Under the pieces are notes generated by a model. That model did not search any database. It was not told where the DNA came from and was given only the letters and a program-made list of their open reading frames with translations. A DNA stretch of 64,000 nt from Pseudomonas hygromyciniae (GTDB taxonomy: Bacteria; Pseudomonadota; Gammaproteobacteria; Pseudomonadales; Pseudomonadaceae), in assembly GCF_016925675.1 (NCBI RefSeq), contig NZ_CP070506.1, positions 5,268,501-5,332,500 of the forward strand. The letters run 5' to 3'. Shown in pieces: positions 20,480 to 30,141 of the stretch; position 1 is the stretch's first letter; every line of letters begins with the position of its first letter. The translations under genes were made by a program, and so were the position numbers.

Positions 20480-21127
20480 CGCCACCGCTGCACCTGCAAC
20501 GAGCCTTGAGCGAGTTGATCGGCGGCGCGCAACTGGTGCCCTGCCCGTTACCGGGCACCGACCTGTCGTTATGGCTGCTGGACGCCGACAACATGGACCG
20601 CGCCTTCAGCCCCGAGGAAACCCGGCGCATCCCGCACGAGCCGCCCTACTGGAGCTTCTGCTGGGCCAGCGGCCTGGCGCTGGCCCGCTACCTGGCGGCC
20701 AACCCGCAGTGGGTGGCGGGCAAGCGGGTCCTGGATTTTGGCGCCGGTTCCGGGGTGGCGGATTGCCGCAGTAAAGGCCGGCGCCCTGGAAGTGGTGGCC
20801 TGCGACCTCGACCTGCTGGCACTCGGCGCCTGCCGGGCAGATGCTCAACTCAATGGCGTAACGCTGGGCTATTCGGCGGACTTCTTTGCCGAAGCCGATC
20901 GTTTCGACCTGATCCTGGTGGCGGACGTGCTGTACGACCGGGCACCTGCCGCTGCTGGATCAATTCCTCACCCGCGGGCGCGCAGCGCTGGTCGCCGATT
21001 CGCGGGTGCGGGTTTCCAGCATCCGGACTATCAGCGGCTGGGGATTCTAGAGGCGTTGACGTTGCCGGATCTGGCGGAGCCTTGGGAGTTTCGCAAGGTG
21101 AGCCTGTACCATTCGCGCAGGCCTTGA
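20476..21127 (+). CDS. class I SAM-dependent methyltransferase
   Basis: ATG 20476 ([16 protein letters not shown]). Motif I is VLDFGAGSGVAG (~20730, across a shift near 20757), followed by AVKAGALEVVACDLDLLAL and FDLILVADVLYDR (motif IV); the tail has PWEFRKVSLYHSRRP and stop TGA 21125-21127. The segment PPYWSFCWASGLALARYL before motif I is typical of the PrmA/METTL20-like protein lysine methyltransferases. ~217 residues. Substrate is unknown; ETF beta subunit or a ribosomal protein are possibilities from family knowledge. Shifts near 20945 and 21000. Confidence 0.8.
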
Positions 21128-21160
21128 GGCCATCGCCAGCAAACCGGCTCCTACAGTGCC
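21128..21160. repeat. half REP element
   Basis: CCATCGCCAGCAAACCGGCTCCTACAGTG resembles one arm of the CGCCGGCAAGCCGGCTCCTACAGT repeat at 27988-28012. Only one arm is present. The remaining bases to 21229 should hold the promoter of the next gene. Confidence 0.55.
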
Positions 21161-21229
21161 TGTCTGCGCTTTCAGCCAACTGCACCAAGCCTTATAGTTG
21201 CCCCATTCCCGCTTTCTTCGAGATACCCC

Positions 21230-22100
21230 ATGAGTGAGCCCACGCCATACATTTTCGATGTCACCACCGCTACGTTCGATCAGGCCGTCATCGAAAATTC
21301 GTTCCACAAACCCGTGCTAGTGGATTTCTGGGCCGAATGGTGTGCGCCGTGCAAGGCGTTGATGCGTTGCTGGCGCAGATTGCCGAGAGTTATCAGGGCG
21401 AGCTGCTGCTGGCCAAGGTCGATTGTGAAGCCGAGCAGGATATCGTTGCGCGCTTTGGCATTCGCAGCTTGCCCACCGTGGTGTTGTTCAAGGACGGTCA
21501 GCCGGTGGACGGGTTTGCCGGGGCGAAGCCGGAGTCTGAGATTCGCGCGTTGCTGGAGCCCCATGTGCAGTTGCCGCCACCGGCCGATGAGGACCCACTG
21601 GAGCAGGCCCAGGCGCTGTTTGCCGAGGGTCGTATCAGTGAGGCCGAGGCCGTACTGGTGACCTTGCTGGGTGAAGACAACACCAACGCCGCGGCATTGA
21701 TCCTCTACGCTCGCTGCCTGGCCGAGCGTGGCGAACTGGGCGAAGCGCAGACCGTGCTCGACGCGGTCAAGAGCGACGCCCACAAGGCGGCCCTCGCTGG
21801 TGCCAAGGCGCAGATCACGTTCCTGCGCCAGGCTGCTGACCTGCCGGATGCCGCCGACCTCAAGGCCCGCCTGGCGCAAAACCCGCAGGACGATGACGCA
21901 GCGTATCAACTGGCCGTGCAGCAATTGGCCCGCCAGCAATACGACGCGGCGCTGGAAGACTTGCTGAAATTGTTTATCCGCAACCGTAGCTACAACGAAG
22001 GCCGCCGCACAAGACACTGCTGCAAGTGTTCGAGTTGCTGGGCAACGACCACCCGCTGGTCACGGTGTATCGCCGCAAGTTGTTCGCCGCGTTGTGCTAA
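21230..22100 (+). CDS. cnoX: thioredoxin-TPR co-chaperone (YbbN/CnoX)
   Basis: ATG 21230 ([18 protein letters not shown]). The N-terminal thioredoxin domain has [12 protein letters not shown] with an intact CxxC, then [20 protein letters not shown]. From residue ~120 come TPR-like helices ([54 protein letters not shown]). Shifts near 21362 and 22005. Ends [13 protein letters not shown] 22098-22100, ~290 residues. E. coli YbbN lacks the second cysteine; here CAPC suggests redox activity as in other CnoX proteins. Its stop overlaps the stop of the convergent gene. Confidence 0.87.
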
Positions 22101-22444
22101 TCAGCGATCCAACTGTATTGCGGCGTATCCCCGCCGCTGGACACCTTCACCTTGGCGCTATGGCGCAGGCGTACCAACAGGCGCTTGCCGGCTTGGGCGT
22201 TGCCGGCCAGGCCTTCGAGGCGATCCGACAGTTCCAGCCCGCTGAGCTGCCCGGCCTCGCGCAGCGGTCCTGGGCGGCCTGCCTCAGGTTCTCGTCCTGA
22301 TTGACCGAGGCTGGCGGTGTGACAGGCACCTGCCAGTCGCCGGCGTAGCCTGCAGGTGACGCCCAGCCGCGCCCAATCGCTGTCGTCCAACTCCAGGGTC
22401 AAGTCCACGGGCAGTTCGCCGATGGTTCCACGAATTCGCATCAT
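22097..22444 (-). CDS. conserved hypothetical protein
   Basis: ~110 residues from ATG 22444 or the next codon (MRIRGTIGELPVDLTLELDDSDWARLGV) to TAG 22097-22099 (TPQYSWIAD). Two shifts near 22345 and 22280 bracket a proline/alanine-rich linker with TPPASVNQDENLRQAAQD. The C-terminal half is charged (LSGLELSDRLEGLAGNAQAGKRLLVRLRHSAKVKV). The position opposite cnoX and next to zrgA is conserved in Pseudomonas as I recall it. Cytoplasmic; function unknown. Confidence 0.7.
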   Translation of the reverse strand: MMRIRGTIGELPVDLTLELDDSDWARLGVTCRLRRRLAGACHTASLGQSGREPEAGRPGPLREAGQLSGLELSDRLEGLAGNAQAGKRLLVRLRHSAKVKVSSGGDTPQYSWIAD

Positions 22445-22528
22445 TGCTCGTCCTCCAGCACTTTTCTGACGAGCATGCTCCCATGCGCCTTGCGCTGCGC
22501 CAAGCAGACGGTCAAACTCTCAACGCTT

Positions 22529-22550
22529 TTGTTATAAGATCACATAACAA
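22529..22550. promoter_or_regulatory. Zur-like operator before zrgA
   Basis: TTGTTAT AAGATCAC ATAACAA is a 22-base palindrome with 7-base perfect arms and a GATC centre, 30 bases upstream of the zrgA start. Arms GTTAT/ATAAC are those of Zur boxes, although the spacing between them is wider than in the E. coli consensus. Zinc repression is a fitting inference because the gene downstream encodes a His/Asp-rich zinc protein. Confidence 0.6.
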
Positions 22551-22579
22551 AATATTCATTCACGCCCTGGAGTTTCGCT

Positions 22580-23164
22580 ATGCGCCGCCTGTTGCTCGCT
22601 TTGCCGTTTGCCCTGTTGCCCTGGCTGCCCTGGCGGCTGACGAACACGACCACGATCATGACCATGAACACGGCAGCCTTGGCGCCCAGGGGCATGGCGT
22701 TGCCCGCCTTAACGCGGTGCTCGATGGCAAGGCCCTGGAGCTGGAGCTGGAAAGCCCGGCGATGAACCTGGTGGGTTTCGAACACCTGGCCACCACCGAC
22801 GCAGACAAAGCCAAGGTCGCCGCCGCCCGTAAACAGTTGGAACAACCCTTGGCACTGTTCAGCCTGCCAAAAGCCGCCGGTTGTGTGGTCAGCGGCCAAG
22901 AGCTCGAAAGCCCGCTGTTCGGCGACAAGCCAGAAGACGATCATGACCACGCGACCGATGGCAAAGGCGCTGCCGCCACGACCATGATCAGAGCGAAATC
23001 CCGCCCACTATCAGTTCACCTGCGCCAGCCCCGCCGCGCTGAAAAGCCTCGACCCGGCGAACCTCTTCAAGACCTTCCCGCCACCCTGAAAATTCAGGTA
23101 CAACTGATCGGCCAGTGGCCAGCGGGTGTTGAAAACGGCCAAGACTGCCACCCTGAAATTCTGA
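22580..23164 (+). CDS. zrgA: zinc-regulated DUF2796 protein ZrgA
   Basis: ATG 22580 starts a signal peptide (MRRLLLALPFALLPLAALAA across a shift). Directly after it is a metal-binding run of alternating D and H (DEHDHDHDHEHG), and a second one around residue 120 (EDDHDHATDGKG then HDHDQSE). Further blocks: VARLNAVLDGKALELELESPAMNLVGFEH and QFTCASPAALKSLDPA; end TATLKF at TGA 23162-23164. ~193 residues. By analogy with the Vibrio zrgABCDE system, a periplasmic zinc carrier for the ABC proteins downstream. Shifts near 22622, 22692, 22973, 23005, 23070 and 23115. Confidence 0.83.
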
Positions 23165-23179
23165 CTCCACACGCTCAAC

Positions 23180-23252
23180 TGTAGGGGCTGGCGTGCCTGC
23201 GATGGCATCGGCACCGCGTAGTCAGCATCGCAGGCAATCCAGCGCCTACAGT
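23180..23252. repeat. REP hairpin inside the zrg cluster
   Basis: CTGTAGGGGCTGGCGTGCCTGCGATG and CATCGCAGGCAATCCAGCGCCTACAG are inverted across ~20 bases. It separates zrgA from the ABC genes and could lower expression of the downstream genes relative to zrgA. Confidence 0.75.
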
Positions 23253-23284
23253 TGACCGCGCTCTGCAGGTGATACTGAGTTCCC

Positions 23285-23989
23285 ATGACCCAAGCACTGA
23301 TCGAACTGTCCGACCTGGGCTTTAACTGGCCCGGTCACCCCCAGTTGCTGGATATCCCGGCGTTTCGTCTGGAACCGGGGAGACCCTGTTCCTCAAGGGC
23401 CCCAGCGGCAGCTGCAAAACCACCTTGCTCGGCCTGCTGGGCGGGGTGCGAACACCAGTCGCGGCACTATTCGCCTGCTGGGCCAGGAGTTGACTGAGCT
23501 GTCGGCCGGTGCCCGCGATCGGTTTCGGGTCGATCACACCGGTATATCTTCCAGCAGTTCAACCTGCTGCCGTTTCTCTCGGTACGCGAGAACGTCGGGT
23601 TGCCTTGCCATTTCTCCAAGCTACGCGCGCACGGGCGATCCAGCGCCATGGCAGTGTCGACCAGGCCGCCGCCGCCCTGCGCGCGCCTGGGGCCTCAAGG
23701 ACCCGGACTTGCTCGAGCGACGTGCCGATGCGCTGTCCATCGGCCAGCAACAACGGGTCGCTGCCGCCCGGGCATTGATCGGCCAGCCGGAACTGGTGAT
23801 CGCCGACAGCCGACCTCGGCCCTGGACCACGATGCCCGGGAAGCCTTCCTTCAATTGTTGTTCGCCGAATGCCGCGAGGCGGGCGCCAGCCTGTTGTTCG
23901 TCAGCCATGACCAGAGCCTGGCTTCGCTGTTCGACCGCAACCTGTCGGTGGCCGGGCTCAATCGCGCCGCCACGCCGCTCGAGGTTTGA
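23285..23989 (+). CDS. ABC transporter ATP-binding protein (zrg cluster)
   Basis: ATG 23285 (MTQALIELSDLGFNWPG). Walker A is GPSGSCKTTL as written at ~23398 (GPSGSGKTT expected; one base differs), then IFQQFNLLPFLSVRENV (Q-loop), signature LSIGQQQRVAAARAL (~23735), Walker B LVIAD joined by a shift to EPTSALDHDA, and H-loop FVSHDQSLA. Ends TPLEV at TGA 23987-23989; ~230 residues. Belongs to the MacB/LolD group. It energises the permease that follows one base later. Confidence 0.88.
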
Positions 23990-23990
23990 G

Positions 23991-25236
23991 ATGTATTTGT
24001 TCCGTCTAGCCATGGCCAGCCTGGCAAACCGCCGCTTTACCGCGATCCTCACCGCCTTTGCCATCGCCCTGTCGGTGTGCCTGCTGTTGGCGGTAGGGCG
24101 CGTCCGAGGCCCGCGCCAGCTTTGCCAGCACCATCAGCGGCACCGACCTGATCGTCGGCGCCCGCTCCGGTTCAGTCAACCTGCTGCTGTACTCGGTATT
24201 TCGTATCGGCAACGCCACCAACAACATCCGCTGGGACAGCTTCGAGCACTTCGCCGCCAGCCCGCAGGTGAAATGGGCAATCCCCATGTCCCTGGGCGAC
24301 TCCCATCGCGGTTGCCGGGTAATGGGCACCACCGACGCCTACTTCGAACACTACCAATACGGGCGCAAGCAGAACCTGCAACTGGCCAGTGGCCGCGCCT
24401 TTGCCACTGACCCTTTTGAAGTGGTGCTCGGCGCCGAAGTGGCCGACGCCCTGCATTACAAACTCGGCGACAAGCTGGTGCTGGCCCACAGCGTGGCGGT
24501 GGTCAGCCTGGTCAAGCACGATGACAAACCCTTCACCGTGGTTGGCATTCTGCACGCACCGGCACCCCGGTGGACCGCACGCTGCATATCAGCCTGGGCG
24601 GCATGGAAGCGATCCATATCGACTGGCACAACGGCGTGCCGGCCAGGGGGCGGATCAGTGCCGACCAGGCGCGAATATGGACCTCACGCCACAAGCCATC
24701 ACCGCGTTTATGCTGGGCTTGAACAACAAGATTTCGACGTTCGCCCTGCAACGCCAGATCAACGAGTTCCGTGGAGAGCCGATGCTGGCGATCCTGCCAG
24801 GCGTGGCCTTGCAAGAGCTGTGGAGCATGATGGGCACCGCGGAAAAGGCGCTGTTCGTGATCTCGCTGTTTGTGGTGCTGACTGGGTTGATCGGCATGCT
24901 CACGGCGATCCTCACCAGCCTCAATGAACGGCGCCGGGAAATGGCGATCCTGCGTTCCGTGGGTGCGCGGCCCTGGCATATTGCGAGCCTGCTGATTTTC
25001 GAAGCCTTCGCCCGGCCCTGGCAGGGGTGGTGGCGGGGGTTGGCCTGCTGTATGTGTATCGCCGCGTCCGCGGCTGTTTGCAAACCAATTACGGCCTGGA
25101 CCCCGCTGGCGCTGCCCACCCCGTATGAATGGACGCTGCTCGCCGGTATCCTGGTCGCCGCCCTGCTGATGGGCAGCGTGCCGGCCTGGCGCGCCTATCG
25201 CCAATCCTGGCCGATGGCCTGTCGATCCGTTTATGA
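23991..25236 (+). CDS. ABC transporter permease, FtsX/MacB type (zrg cluster)
   Basis: ATG 23991, one base after the ATPase stop. N-terminal helix (RFTAILTAFAIALSVCLLLAV), periplasmic core domain (DLIVGARSGSVNLLLYSVF, VLGAEVADALHYKLGDKLVLAH, LHISLGGMEAIHIDW) and then three C-terminal helices of the FtsX domain (ALFVISLFVVLTGLIGMLTA, LTSLNERRREMAILRSVGARP, LLAGILVAALLMGSVPAW). Ends LADGLSIRL at TGA 25234-25236, ~415 residues. Shifts near 24100, 24565, 24660, 25015 and 25100. Such permeases usually move lipids or proteins or act mechanically; here a zinc-linked role is inferred from neighbours. Confidence 0.85.
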
Positions 25237-25247
25237 GGAAGGCTTTG

Positions 25248-25764
25248 ATGCGTCGCACTGCTTGCGCTGTTATTGACGATGGCCCTGCCCGCCTGGGCCG
25301 CCGAGCCTCAGGACTTGTCGTGGCAGGAAATGATTCCGCCGGATGCACCGGTGGAGGTGCCGGGCATGACGCCGCTGCACGACCTGTCGAACATGGCCGA
25401 TGCCCTGTCAGCCGAGGCAGCGCCAGCGACCAAGCGGGATTTGCCCAACGCGCCGGTGGTTGCCACGCTGAACAGCCAGCACATCCGCCTGCCGGGTTAT
25501 ATCGTGCCGCTGGAGGTCAGCGAGGAAGGCCGCACCACTGAGTTCCTGCTGGTGCCGTATTTCGGCGCCTGCATCCATGTGCCACCACCGCCGTCGAACC
25601 AGATCGTGCATGTGCGCAGTGAGATCGGCGTGAAGCTGGAGGAGTTGTACCAGCCGTACTGGATCGAGGGACAGATGCAGGTCAAGCCATCTACCAGCGA
25701 GTTGGCAGATGCTGGCTATCAGATGGAAGCCGAGAAGATCTACGCCTACGAATTGCCGAACTAA
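25248..25764 (+). CDS. DUF3299 family periplasmic protein (zrg cluster)
   Basis: ATG 25248 with signal peptide MRRTALALLLTMALPAWAAE (one shift near 25262). Mature protein: LSWQEMIPPDAP, HIRLPGYIVPLEV, TTEFLLVPYFGACIHVPPPPSNQIVHV and YQPYWIEGQMQV, ending YAYELPN at TAA. ~171 residues. The GACIHVPPPPSNQ block with one Cys and His is the family hallmark. In Vibrio this family is part of the zinc uptake cluster with DUF2796 and the ABC pair; the same order is present here. Confidence 0.85.
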
Positions 25765-25892
25765 CACCGCCAATCAAATGTGGGAGCGGTGTACTTGGCT
25801 GATCACCGTTTCATTGAGCTGAGTCAAAGGCCCGACCGCAACGATCTTTACCATTGGACACAGCCAACTAAAAACGTCCTTTGGAGCCACCC

Positions 25893-26590
25893 ATGCACAA
25901 GTCATTGCTCAGCGCTTCCCTCTTCGCGCTTGCACTCGCCGCCCCTCTCGCCCACGCCCACGAAGCTGGCGACATCCTCGTTCGCGCCGGTGCCATCACC
26001 GTTAACCCGAAGGCCGATGGCGGCAGCGTCAAGGTTGACCAGGGCCATTGGCCGGCAAGGACCTGGGCGGCAAGGCGACCATGAGCAGCGACACGCAACT
26101 GGGTCTGAACTTCGCCTACATGCTGACCAACCATGTCGGTATCGAGCTGCTGGCCGCCACGCCGTTCGAGCATGATGTGAAGATCAAGAACACCTCCCCC
26201 GGCGCCGCCAACAGCAAGCTCCGGTACCCTCAAGCACCTGCCGCCTACCCTGAGCGTCGTGTACTACCCGCTGGACGGCAAATCGGCGTTCCAACCTTAC
26301 GTCGGTGCCGGTATCAACTACACCTGGATCTATGACGAACACGTAGGCAGCGGCGCCAGGGCCAAGGTTTCAACAACTTCAAGGCCGAGAACTCCTGGGG
26401 CTGGGCCGCGCAGGTCGGCATGGACTACATGATCAACGACAAGTGGATGATTAACGGTCAGGTCCGCTACATCGACATCAGCACCAAGGCCACCGTGGAG
26501 AACAGTGCTCTGCCAGCGGGTACCCGCGCCAAGGTCAATGTGGACGTGGATCCGATGGTCTACATGGTCGGTATCGGCTACAAGTTCTAA
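25893..26590 (+). CDS. OmpW family outer-membrane protein (OprG-like)
   Basis: ATG 25893 with a good signal peptide (MHKSLLSASLFALALAAPLAHA). The eight-stranded barrel motifs are there: HEAGDILVRAGAITVNPKAD, LGLNFAYMLTNHVGIELLAATPFEHDVKI, HLPPTLSVVYYPLD, FQPYVGAGINYTWI, WGWAAQVGMDYMINDKWM and the terminal MVYMVGIGYKF. ~232 residues. Shifts near 26045, 26225 and 26360. OmpW proteins admit small hydrophobic molecules. The position just after the zrg cluster matches oprG of P. aeruginosa as I remember it. Confidence 0.9.
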
Positions 26591-26613
26591 GCTAGGTTTA
26601 ACAAACGCTACAG

Positions 26614-26738
26614 CAATGTGGGAGCCCGGTTTGTGTAGGAGCTGGCTTGCCTGCGATGCAGACACCTCGGTCATCAAAGACAACGAGGCGATGCTATCGC
26701 AGGCAAGCCGGTTCCCCACAAACCGGGCTCCAATTTGT
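26614..26738. repeat. nested REP hairpins downstream of ompW
   Basis: An outer inverted pair, GGAGCCCGGTTTGTG (26621-26635) and CACAAACCGGGCTCC (26717-26731), encloses a complete REP pair of the GGCTTGCCTGCGAT family (26644-26659 with ATCGCAGGCAAGCC at ~26696-26709). It lies between convergent ompW and epimerase genes and may end both transcripts. Confidence 0.82.
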
Positions 26739-26753
26739 TATGCGGCAGACCCG

Positions 26754-27632
26754 TTAGTTATGCCGGTAGAAGCGATCGAGCAACGCCGGCAGCCCTGCAC
26801 GCCACGCCCGTGGTTTGATGCCGAATGTATGCAGGATCTTTTGCAGGCCAGCACCGCATGTTGCGGCTCGTCGGCGGCGTCTGGCCGCGCGGCGTAGGCT
26901 TGGGCGGTCGGCGCTTCGACCGCCAGCGCATGGAAGTTGCGCGCTTCGCTGAGGATCGCCTGGCCAAGGGCCACAGGCGTGGTCGCCTCCTGCCCGGCGT
27001 AGTGGTAGGTGCCCCACAACAGCGCCGCACAGTCGAGCTGCCTGAGCACCGAGATAATCACCCGTGCCGCATCGTCCACCGGCGTCAGGTTGCCCCTGCG
27101 ATCGTCGGCCAGCAACAGCTCCTCGGTTTTCTCGGCTCGCGCCAGGAAACGCCCAGGCGCACCGTCGACACTGTCATCGAGCAACCAGCCAAGGCAGCAG
27201 CACATTTGCGGGCAGGTAGCGCGCACACTCTGTTCAATACGCCATAGCACCTGGCCACGCGGGCCCAGGGCACCGGCTCATCTTTTTCGCTGTAGGCCGT
27301 GGCGCGCAGACCATCGAACACCCGGTAGCTGGACGGTTGCAACAGCGTGATGCTGTGGTGTTGGCACAGCTGCGCCAGGCGCTCGACGGCAGATTCCTGC
27401 CCGGCCAGGCGGGCCTCGTTCACGCTCTCGGCCTGGAACCAGTCGAAATAGTAGGCGAGGTTGATCAAGGCATCGGGACGGGTGTCGTCGAGCAATTGGG
27501 TAAGACTGGCGGCATCCCAGCCGTCTGGGGCAGGCGCGGGGCGAGGAAACCGATATCTTCCTCCGCACCGAGGCAAATCAGCGCCTGCCCGAGGGCATTC
27601 CCGCCGCCCAGTAACATAAGGCGCATTCGCAT
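26754..27632 (-). CDS. NAD-dependent sugar epimerase/dehydratase (RmlD-like)
   Basis: ATG 27632 (MRMRLMLLGGGNALGQALICLG) gives a Rossmann GGGNALG nucleotide motif. Further: TRPDALINLAYYFDWFQAES, LLQPSSYRVFDG, then shifted AEKTEELLLADDRRGNLTPVDDAARVI and the end GIKPRAWRAGLPALLDRFYRHN at stop 26754-26756. The YxxxK of classical epimerases is replaced by S-S-Y-R-V-F-D-G, as in RmlD-type dTDP-4-dehydrorhamnose reductase relatives. ~291 residues. Shifts near 27555, 27275, 27170 and 26840. Substrate unknown. Confidence 0.75.
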
Positions 27633-28030
27633 AGATTGAGCAGGCCCGGTCTGTTTGGAACGATGGCTATTGTCGACGGGCGTTGATGCCGTGCCGTTGG
27701 TATTTGCCAGAATCGTTGCATTTTGCGGGTTTGTAGCGCAAGCGTCACTTACTAAGTGGCGTTAAGGGTCTGCTCGTAACCAATCCTGACCCGCCCGCTT
27801 ATAGGCGCTGGCTTGCCAGCGATGGCGTACGCAATGGCGGTGCAAGGCTCGGGGGCCCCATCGCCGCATAGGTATCTACAAACTTTCAGAAACTGACGAA
27901 CTCTCCTGTGGCGAGCGGGCTTGCCACAACTGCGCTATCTGCCTGGATTTAGGCGTTGCGGCAAAATTGTGTAGATACCTATGCCTATCGCCGGCAAGCC
28001 GGCTCCTACAGTGGGTGCCGTTTGTAGAAT
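27633..28030. repeat. intergenic REP cluster with a large inverted structure
   Basis: Several REP-like arms lie here: GCGCTGGCTTGCCAGCGATGGCG (27806-27828), GGCGAGCGGGCTTGCCACA (27910-27928), and CGCCGGCAAGCCGGCTCCTACAGT (27989-28012). A separate perfect 12-base inverted pair, ATAGGTATCTAC (27868-27879) and GTAGATACCTAT (27971-27982), brackets the middle. No coding frame is convincing; 27633-27790 holds the epimerase promoter and nothing else I can name. Confidence 0.7.
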
Positions 28031-28108
28031 CGTCGAAACTTTCGCGCGAGCATCACAGTCAACCATTAACGAACGGAGGCCACTGCCCCGCCAGCCCACG
28101 GAGCCACC

Positions 28109-28883
28109 ATGGCTGTGATTCCAGAATGGGTGCCTGTCACGCCCAGCACCCATCACCCGCTTCAAGGTGCTGACGGTCAATACCCACAAGGGCTTCACTG
28201 CCCTCAATCGACGCTTCATCCTGCCGGAATTGCGCGAAGCGGTGCGGGTGTCGCAGCGGATGTGGTGTTCTTGCAGGAGGTGCATGGCACCCATGAGCAG
28301 CATCCCCGGCGCTACAGCAACTGGCCGAGCATGCCGCAGTATGAGTTTCTCGCCGACAGTATCTGGCCGCAGTTCGCCTACGGGCGCAACGCGGTGTATC
28401 CCCATGGCGACCACGGCAATGCACTGCTGTCGAAATTCCAGATCATTCGCTATGACAACCTCGACATCTCCCAGAGCGGCCACGAAAGCCGCGGGCTGCT
28501 GCATTGCGTGCTACGCCTGCCGGGCACCGGCCGGAGGTGCATGCCATTTGCGTGCACCTGGGGCTGCGCGAGGTGCACCGCCAACAACAGCTGAAATTGC
28601 TGACGCAGCGGGTTGCCGAAATTCCCGACGCAGCGCCGCTGATCGTCGCCGGCGACTTCAATGACTGGCGCCAGCGGGCGGATCGAGCGGCAGCGGCCTG
28701 CGGGAAGTGTTTGTGCAGGCCCATGGTAAACCGGCGCGTACGTTTCCGGCGCGCCTGCCCTTACTGCCGCTGGACCGCATTTACGTGCGCAACCTCAAGG
28801 TCCATCACGCGCAAGTGCTGACGGCTCGGCCCTGGTCGCACTTGTCTGATCATGCGCCGCTGTCGGTGGAGATAGAGTTATGA
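28109..28883 (+). CDS. endonuclease/exonuclease/phosphatase family protein
   Basis: Joined frames give [33 protein letters not shown] (catalytic Glu), [67 protein letters not shown] (GDFND motif) and [14 protein letters not shown] (SDH motif), the full EEP active site. ATG 28109 ([12 protein letters not shown]) is the likely start; shifts near 28150, 28255, 28530, 28700. ~257 residues. The stop overlaps the cardiolipin synthase start (ATGA). This gene, clsB and ybhN form one operon acting on membrane lipids or their head groups. Confidence 0.87.
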
Positions 28884-30141
28884 ACGGCGCCGTGGAACAC
28901 ATCGCCACCGACCTGCCGCCGGATGACGCCAGGACCGGGGATCTGGACTACGGCTGGCAGCCCGGCAACCAGCTGCAACTGCTGGAGAACGGCGAGGCGT
29001 ACTTCCCAAGGTATTCGAGGCCCTGCGCCAGGCTCGCCAGGAAATCCTCCTGGAGACATTTATTCTGTTCGAAGACAAGGTTGGCCATGAGTTGCACGGG
29101 TTCTGATCGAGGCAGCCCAGCGCGGTGTAAAGGTGGTGGTCAGTCTTGATGGCTTTGGCTGCGGCAGACTGGGCCCCGGGTTCGGCGAGTTGGCCCAGGC
29201 CGGGGTCACGGTCCAGATGTTCGACCCGGCGCCCAAGACCCTGGGGTTTCGCACCAGCTGGTTTCGCCGCCTGCATCGCAAGATCGTGGTCGTGGACGCT
29301 GCGGTGGGGTTTATCGGCGGGATCAATTTTTCTGCAGATCATCTGGCGGACTTCGGTCCCGAGAAGCAGGATTATGCGGTGCAGGTGATCGGGCCGGCCG
29401 TGGCGGACCTGCATCACTTTGCCCTGGCGCAAAGTGGGCGCCCGGTGCGTACGCGGCGCGGTTGGCGGCGACGGCAGCAACCGTCATGGGCTGCGCAGGA
29501 AGGTGACGGCCTGGTACGCCTGATCTACCGCGACAACCTGCAACACCGCAGCGATATCGAGGAAGCCTACCTGCACGCCCTGCGCCACGCCCGCCAGCGC
29601 GTGGTGATCGCCAATGCCTACTTCTTTCCCGGTTATCGCCTGCTACGGGACGCAATGCCGCCCGACGCGGCGTGCAGGTGCAGTTGATCATGCAGCCAGC
29701 CCGATGTGCTGATGGCCAAGTTAGCGGCGCGCATGCTCTACGACTATCTGCTCAAGGAAGGCGTGGTGATCCACAGTATTGCCAGCGCCCACTGCACGGC
29801 AAGGTGGCCCTGGTGGATGAAGGGTGGAGCACCGTGGGCTCGAGCAACCTCGACCCGCTGAGCCTGGCGCTGAACCTGGAGGCCAATGTGCTGATTCGTG
29901 ACCGAGGGTTCAATCAACCTTGTTCGAGCGCCTCGAAGACCTGAGCCGCAACCACTGCGAGACCATGCCGGAAAACCGCACGCCGCGCGGCTGGTTGTGG
30001 CGGGTGACCGTGGGGTTTGTGGTGTTCCATGTACTGCGGCATTTTCCGGCCTGGACTGGGTGGCTGCCCGCGCATAAACCGCGCTTGAAACCCTTTGTGC
30101 ATAACGGGAGCCAGGACCATGAGCCAAGCCCACGCGGCTGA
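28880..30141 (+). CDS. clsB: cardiolipin synthase ClsB (phospholipase D family)
   Basis: ATG 28880. Two HKD motifs are present: LHRKIVVVD with [12 protein letters not shown] (~29270) and [21 protein letters not shown] (~29795), the pair needed for the transphosphatidylation that joins phospholipids into cardiolipin. N-terminal part: [37 protein letters not shown]-terminal tail after the second [23 protein letters not shown], a membrane-contacting helix. ~415 residues, normal. Shifts near 29008, 29098, 29655, 29700, 29785 and 29920. The frame ends at TGA 30139-30141 inside the next gene; the natural end may be a few codons earlier. Confidence 0.9.
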
